This document shows, in pieces, positions 47,701 to 56,700 of a stretch of DNA of 64,000 bases. The notes beneath the pieces are model-generated. The model had not been told where the DNA came from. It did not search any database and worked only from the letters and a program-made list of their open reading frames with translations. The stretch is from Sipunculus nudus (Eukaryota > Annelida > Sipuncula > Golfingiida > Sipunculidae): contig CM049310.1 in assembly GCA_026874595.1 (NCBI GenBank), forward strand, positions 39,935,558 to 39,999,557. Reading direction: 5' to 3'. The position numbers and the translations under genes are program-made. Every line of letters starts with the position of its first letter. Within the stretch, counting starts at the first letter, position 1.

Positions 47701-50700
47701 CATTGTGATAAAGACTGAATTCATGATTACATTATAAAGCAATCATCATCATGATAATTATGTAATACTGAGGAACTGCAGTTTTTCAAAATTAAATTAA
47801 TATACAGTAATATATACTAGAGTAATTACTCATCATCTGCTAGTTAAACTCACCCCGTGATGTCCAGTGTAAAGGCACCATAATCAAAGACCATGCGGTA
47901 AATGTGTGTGACACAGAGAAAGCCTAGAGAGACGATAAAGACGGCCTTCTCCATGTGGCCCAGCTTCACGTAATGCATGATGAGGAAACATGTGGCTGTT
48001 TGTCCAACATACAGCCATGTATGACTGAAATTAAATATAACAAAATAGTAAACACCATTAACACTGGTTGTATGTGGGTCTGACAAAATGTTTTTAAAAT
48101 TTTTTACCTAGACTATAATAACAATTAAAGGAACCTAATCATGTACAAAGCACATTGAATTAACATAAAAAAATAGCGTCTTCTCTTTAAATTAATGGTA
48201 CTTGCAAAAATATTGTACTGAAACCATTGGATAACTATGGCTAGCAAGGCCTGTACATGAGTGTTAAAAAAGTGGACTGGGCACCATCACTGACTCCAAC
48301 ATAAACATAGTGAGAACCCAACCTGTGTTTTTCATTTTATTTACAGGGTTACAAACAGTGTTTCACAACCATGCATGTTAATGCTTGGACTTATTGTTTG
48401 GGATCTGTTGCACATGCGCAAGATCAGACCTCCTGTCTCGTGCCTTGTAATGGTAAAAAGATGGACCATGTTTACTCACACATAGAACCATAACAAGGTG
48501 TTCAGCAGCTGAATGGGAGGTAGTGAGACCATGTGCTAGGACGGTTTTGCTAGGTAACATTTGTTCAAAGAAAAAATGGAACTGATAATGTGAATGAATA
48601 AGCATGATATTGCTCTTTTTTATGTCCCTTTAAATCAAATCAAATATAGCACTAGCTGTATGCCAGTCTGATAACTTGTTTTTAAATTTAAACCCAGACT
48701 ATTCAAATAAACCATCAATCTGAATCACCATTATAAACACTGACACAAACATATACTGGTATGCATGCACAGCCTAGCATTAGTAGAAAGTAGCTCTCAC
48801 CTATATGACCAGTAAAGCCACACAAGTCCTACTATGAAAATCATTTATCCTCGAATTTTATTTTGTTATCTTGTTATTTATTTACTTTAACATTTTCAGA
48901 TAGAGTTGGATTCATTAACTGGACCATTGGAGTGAATCATGACCCATATATATATATATGGGCTGATTTCAATCATGCATGTGAAACTTTGGAACATTTG
49001 CTTAATATCAAACTAAGATTTTCCAGAAATAAGTTATTAATTAAAGATATGCAGATAATAAAACCTGGGAAATCCTTGTATTAATTATGCATATAATTTA
49101 TAATACTCCAATGGTTTTGATATCTCAGATGTGTTTTATAAAAGATTTTGAAATATTGCAAATATGTGAACAGAACAGTACAGTGAAACCACAGAATTAC
49201 AAACACCTTGGAGATCGACTGACCAAAGTGGTTGTACTTTGGAAATATTTGTATTTATGAAATTTCAAGTTACCTGGATTATATCTTCCAGAAAGAAAAT
49301 TGGTCATAACTGTGGGGTGGTCACAAATGTGGGGTGGTCCCAAGGCCAGGTTCTGCTGAATATCAGAGCATGGCTTAATCTATAATTTGTCCCCAGGATG
49401 AGTTCAGAAAAATGAAGGACATCAGTAATTCCTGACAGTGGATTTATTTGTTTTAGATATTAAGCCATGCAATAACATCAAACCCTACATATGTATATAC
49501 TTTATACCACAGAGAAATTGATCATTTTCTCAGACTCCAACCAGGTGAGGTACTATTGTGACCTTCAACGTATGACTGATTGAGTCAAGTTTACCTGATA
49601 TCTGGAGACACACTGACAAAGGGTCACTTATATCTGACTGATGGCCATGATTCGTGACAAACAGTTCCACAACTCAGTGATGTTGATAAAGGGACCAGTG
49701 ACCCCCCCTGTACCTGGGTATACTGTAAATACCCTTATACTTGCCTGTTCCACGTCCAATGAAATTACTGGAGATACACATGGGTGGTAATAAGTGACAT
49801 TGGATAACAATGTTATTTTTTTTTTGCAATTAGAAAACAGAAAAGGCGCATTGGATCACACCACGATCGTAAACTGCCAAGTGTCATGGCTAGGATACTG
49901 ACATCATATGCAGCAGCTGTATATTACTTGGTGGTTTGAGTATTTAACAAGTTTTGCGAACGTTCAATGTAAACATAAATCTAGAACAAATGACTATATC
50001 ATTTGTTGGCATAAGTGGATCAAGGGGGGGTACAAGGGGTCCGGACCCCCCCTTTTTCATCAGAAACAACGTTTTTATTTAAAGGCTTCAGACAAAATTT
50101 CGCGGCCTGGACGCCCCCTTTTCCAGACCTGGGGACCTTTTTTTTAGGGTTTCATTAGTCCTCCTGGGTTGGACCCCCCACTATCCCAAATCCTGGATCC
50201 ACCCCTTGTTGGTGATATGCAAGCTTGGCAGCTGAAAGGGTGGCAAAAGAAAGTGTACCATGGAATACCTTATGAAGAACCCTGTAAATGTCCATGCTAA
50301 ACACTAGAACTATAAGCTATGGTTTCATTTACATCATTTATGATTTTAAACAGAAATTTCTCTAACATTTAAACCTGACGGACAGTAAAAATAACACCTA
50401 ATTCTGTAGATTTTAAATCAATATGGAGAGATATATATACATACATGGATACTGTGTTTAAAGAGGTGTTATCTAAAGTGCTACTAAAAGAGGCCTACTT
50501 TTGTTTACTTATCAACTTTGACATTCTCTACAGACCTCGATTGGTCTGTAAAATGTCACTAGAGTACATACACTGTGGCCATGAAAGATTTTTTCTTCCT
50601 CCCACACAAGACCTCTTGTCAGGCCAACAGTCCATCTAGTTTATGATCAATTGCATAACAAGAAAGTCAAGACCTGCTTAGAGCAGGAAAGCTCACCACT

Positions 50701-53700
50701 TCAATCTACTTTACCTGAAATTTGGGTCCCTGAATTACTTTGTATCCAGGTACTTCCAGGGCTTGCCAATGACAAACAAGAGCACTGTAAATGTGCATAA
50801 TACGCCCATCTTAGGCAAAAAAATAAAATGTATGGTTCTCAGGCACAGCGCCAGTGTCAGTTTTCACCTACCCCCCCCCCCCCCCCAATCAAAAATTTTT
50901 ATTTTGATTTTCATCTTTCAAGAAGATAAAATAATACAATTCTGATCATATTTCCTTTGTTATGTAGTGCTTTTACCTGTTGAGCAAAAATTTCTGTTAT
51001 TTTCATGCTTTTCCCTGATCATATGATATTTTTATCAACAAGGGACCCATGGGTCACGGCGCTCAGCTGTTACATATGATAAAAAATATGATTTTGGAAA
51101 GAGGCACATGCTGGTTTTGTGTGGTAATAAATATAAGCTTTATTATGAGTTGTTGGTGTTTAGCTAATGTATGATTTTGATAGTATCTTTGGAGACAGGG
51201 AAGAGGATTGATTTCATTTATTTTATTAACAAATGGAGTGCTATTGTCACACAGATTTTGACTTGGCCATATAACTTATAAGCAGCACATATAATTAAAA
51301 AGTTTAACTATTTATTAAAATTTAATAACAAATATTGTGCCAATATAATTTTTATTTTAAAAAATAATAAGAAAATCATATGATTTTTTAAATAAAATAT
51401 AACTGAAATGATTATTGAAATAATATTATAGAATATATTCATGAATGCATTCATGAATACATTTTGAAAGTATCTGCACTGGTATTCAAATACTTTCATT
51501 TTTACCTGAATTCCCATGCAATAAAATTTTTTAATGCAGTACTTATTCATATTCGTATTTAAATACATTTGCAAAGCATTTGTAGCATGTCTAGTATTTA
51601 TTCAGTTTTAGCCAAACAATGATGTTGAGAATCCAGAATATACAAAATTCACAAATTTAAATAATGCTCATAAGTACCTGGTTTTATGGCTTTTGTTTAT
51701 ATTATTTTGGACTACTTTCACATCAATCTACACACTAGACACAGTAGGAATCTAGATTAATATTATCAACTGCATCTTTGTCTATCATTAATTTCCTTCA
51801 TATGATCCCTAATGATTAGTAATGAATAATATGATTTATTTTTTTTATCATTAAAATTTAACTGAAAAATACCATAGGTGACTGCAAGGTGTTATTTGGA
51901 ATAACATTGACATTGACATTCTATCCATCCATACAAGATTCTTTCATCATCAGTAACTGCAAGTTAATTTTCTGTTACTCATCAACTAACAAATTCCTTT
52001 TCTATCAATTTTTAATTAATTTGTTATAAAAAACCAATACAAAATTATTAATTTATTGTTTATTGTTATGTTGTTTTTCAAAACAAATACTAGATGAGTT
52101 GGGTTGGACACCTGGATCAACTGTGGCTGGGCATTAGCTGCCTGGCTGCCCCAGTGTATGCTTCGCTCAAGCATGCATTATCTGATGAAAGGTCACTAAG
52201 GTCAACATACAGATGACTGAAGAGGGGCTGGATTGAGCCTGGGTCTGACATGGTCTCATAAAAACATTAATAAAAGCTACAATATTTGGCCAATTTCTTT
52301 CAGCTTTCTAAACTACAAAGATGAAATCCTTATGTGTGCATGATATGAAAATTATGTCAACAGTGCTCTCAGGAAACAAACGTGCTATGGTCAAAGTTGG
52401 GCAAAATTTAAGGTACTAATTTTATATTTATACTAATAACTTATAAAATTTGAAAAATTCAGAACTAATTTTTGGTATTCAATTGAATCTTGATTAAATA
52501 ATGTTACATCCCTGACAATAAAATCTCTAGCTTCAGCAATCCTCTTGATAAGGGGGTAAATATATTTCTTGATTTTTTAAAAAGTGCATTATGTTTGGGC
52601 CCATAACTTAAAACAATTACGCAATACTGACATCATTCTGGCATGTGCATAGGGAATAAATAGAAAAATATGTATATTATATATGATCAAAGTCAGATCA
52701 GTGGATTTGATATTAGGCAGTCTTACAGTGTAACAATGGGTTTTTAATGGAAAAATGAAGATTTTCATTAATATTTCGAAGGAATTAAGTCCTAGTGATC
52801 AAATTCTTGGCATGGTAGGGGATTTTGGAGACATCTAACTGTAAGCAAAATTTAAGGAACTAGAGCTGAAGCTGGGGAGCTGAGCTCTAGCAAACTGCAT
52901 AACACTAGCTTGATGTAAACAATATGTGACATGGTGCTTGAAAACTTGAATAAAATCTACAGTTTTTGATCAACTGGTTTCAAATTTTTGGTGTTAACAG
53001 ACAAAATGCTAACAAAAACATGCTGTGAAAATTAACTCCACAGTACTTACAGGAAAAAAACGTGCCATGGTCAAACTTGGGCAAAATTTAAAGTACCAAT
53101 TTTATATTTTTGCCAATATCTAAAAATATTTAACAGATTTTGATCTAATTTTTGGTATACAATTAAATTTTGATCAATTAAAGTTGTATTACTGAAAAAA
53201 GTCCCTACCTTTAACTCTTTTGGTCTTAAGTGACCAAATATCTTTCCTGATTTTTTTTACAAAGTCCATTATGTTTTGGCCCATAAGTTTTTTAAATTAA
53301 ATAATACTGACTTAATTTCTGGCATGTACATAGGAACTATATATAGGAATATTTATGGTAAATATGAAGAAAACCAGATGAGTGGTTTTGATTTTAGGCA
53401 GTCCTGAAGTGTGTAAATAGATTTCTAATAAAAAATTGAGGTTTTTCCTTAATATCTGGAAGGAACGAAGTCCTATTGACCCAATTTTCGGCATGGTAGG
53501 AGATTTTGGGGACATCTAACTGTATGGCAATTTCAGATTCGTAGGTCCAATTGTGTCTAAACGTGCCAGTCTAACGGACGGACATCTTGCTGGACGGACG
53601 GATGGACAGACGACGTGCCGGACGGACGGACAGACAGATGACAGACAATGGACCACGACTATAGCTCAGATGACTTATAAGCAGCTGAGCTAAAAACACA

Positions 53701-56700
53701 CAAAAAAGGTAAAAAATAAAATATCGCCCGCCTGCAATGATTTCTGAAAAAAGTGCCTGAGAACAATAATTTTTTTGGGTTTTAGCCTTATGTCAGGGTT
53801 TTGCTAGCAGCCATCTCTGAAACAAGGCCTACAGGCCTAATGTGAACCTGTGCAATGGGATATACATTAGGTATAATGCTTCCATGCTGGACCATTACTT
53901 TTCAAGAACATGTCTTATGCCATCACATAAGCTCACAGGTTTGCTAAAAATTCCCTGAAAAGCTGTTTTACAAGTATAAACAAACCTGCCAAATTCAAAT
54001 TCAGGCTCAAAACATCATTTTACTGCTAACCCTAACCAAATCCTAATTTAAAAATTGTAACTGGAATGCAGCAGAAAGCAAAACAAACAAACAAAAAAAT
54101 TTTGAATTTACAATGTAATCTTCAAAGAAACTTACACTCTGATATTGTTATCAAGCATTTATAATACATGTGTATGATTTACCACACAGGAACAACAAAT
54201 GGCTTCAATGGATCAAAGCAACTGCACTGTGTTCTGTCTTTGTAGTTTTTTAACCTGTGCAGATTCATTTCCATGTATTAGATATTTTACTAGAACTATA
54301 TATTAGTTGTCCATTACTACTTAGAAACAGTTGGTCTATAGTTAATGGTTGGTGCTATGGATTTTGTGTATCCATGCTCTGCATCATCAACTGATGTGTG
54401 TACAAAAATGAAAGCAAAACAAGATTAAACCTACAAACACAACACAACTTTATTGAAAGGGAAAATGAAATTGTAGTATGAAACTAGTGAATGCTGGATC
54501 AGGAGGCGAGAGATGCCACAGATTTCTAACCTGATATTCAACTACAATCGTCCTTATAGCCATTAAAAATTCTCCAACTTTTCCCTGACCTTGAAAAATA
54601 ATTTTTCCCTTACTTTTCATAGACCGCTTGCAAACCCTGTATGTCTTGCGATTTCTGACCTGATTAAATATGCCTGAATTTTTCTAAGAGTAAAATTCAG
54701 GTGAAAAACTGTATTGGTTATTATCTATATTGAGTTCATGAATATTCATAAGATTTTTGGTAGGTCATCATGGCACTACCAAAGACTGGTGACGTCTCAC
54801 CTCATTAAATATGCATGGATTTTGCTGGGATTCAGACTTAGGTGAGATATTATATTTGATAATATTTCTATTAAGCTTCATCAATCTTCATCATATTCCT
54901 GCCAAGTTATCTTTGCAACACCACAAAATAGCCTCGTGACCTTTGACCTCATTAAATATTTGTGGATTTTGCCTATAGTAGAGCTCAGGTGAGGTAATCT
55001 ATTGGAAAATAGTTATGGGGAGTTTTGTGAAAATCCATTGAAGCCCTAGAAAGTTATCGCGGCGACACTGAAAGATAACTGCTGGCCAAACAGATATGGA
55101 AAGAGGGACAGATCAACAGATGGACTATGGGTATATGTTCTGTCATAGATGGTTGTACAAAAAGCAGGACTAGCACGTTATGTAAAACAAAGTAACCACT
55201 GGTCTGTGAGGAACAAAATTAGTATTAATAGTTATTTTTATTTATTTTGTTACCTACCCAGTTATTAACTGATAAATTAAAGGCCTAGGTTAATTATCGA
55301 TTTAATGGACAAGATATTAGTCAGTTATTTTCCAGTTAATTATATCAGATTAGTAGTCAGTTGATTATAATGGTTGGAATTTTTTATCATGCTTTGGATC
55401 AGAGGAAATGTCAAATTATTACAGATGAAGATTGATTTAATTATTCTGTATACACAAATGTCAACATTACATATGTCCTATGAATTAAAGACACAGAGGA
55501 AATCTGACACATTGAGGCAAGTTATCTGGTTTTACAAGCCACAGATGACAGTATGCATGGGTGGGTCTGGTGAACCCTAACTACTCTCATTTTGACAAGT
55601 GCCCTGAACCTCCATGCCACCTACTTTTAATTCATCCCAATCTTGGGATTCATGGTTAACTTTTAATTAATTTGCAGGAAAAACAAATCACCATCTCTGA
55701 CTGAGCAATACTGCCTGGTCTAATGCTCATGTTCTTTCTTTATTATTCTTCAGAAAAAAATGTTACTTGAGAGAACAAAAATTGCTGTCTTATGTAACAA
55801 GTGACCCATGGGTCATGACACTCAGCCGACTGACATGTTGCAAATAGTTAAGAAAATGTAGATGGCAACATTATTCATTCATATTAGCTGAAGTTTATGA
55901 AGACCCATAAGCACACCAAATTTGATGACAATCCAACCAGCCTTTCCTGAGGAATCTGACAATTTGTTTGTATTTTGCATTTTTTTTCTGAGTTGTTCAA
56001 ACATATCCAAAAATGTGAAGAATATAGGTCACAGTGACCAAATTTCAGGTTTCTAGGGAGAACTTTTGAGGAACTCTCAGGATATTAAGTAAGAAGATTC
56101 TGGGTCCAATGGTTATGATTTGTGCCTTACTTTGGATAAAATCTTCCATTATTCTGGGGGGGAACTTCTGAGCCCCATAGCTCAAAGAATACGGGTAACA
56201 GAGACCTAATTTTAGGTTTCCAAGGAGACTTTTCATTGGCCTCCGTGCATGTAAAGATAAAAGATTCTAAGTCTAGTCATTACAATTTGTGTCATGTTAA
56301 TAGACCGCATCTTTAAAGTTTGCAAAAATAGAGAAAAAAAATCATAAAAAAATAGAAAAAATATAGGTGGCGCCACCAGTCAGCAAGAATTGATGAAACA
56401 CTCCATGAACAATATTCATGCAAAGAATCAGGGTGATCAATGCATTAGTTGATCAGATAATTGAGCTTTTGTATAAAATTTTCCATTATTCTGGGGGTGC
56501 TTCGGAGCCCCATTGTTCAAAGAATACGATTAACAGAGACCTACTTCCTGGTTTCGAAGGAGATTTTTCAAGGACCTCTTTGGATGTCAAATTAGAAGAT
56601 TCCAGGTCTAGAGGTTACAATTTGTGGCCTGCTAACAGCACGACAGCGGGACGGACTGACGGACAAAAGACCAGACTGACGAAGGACAAAGAGTGATCGC

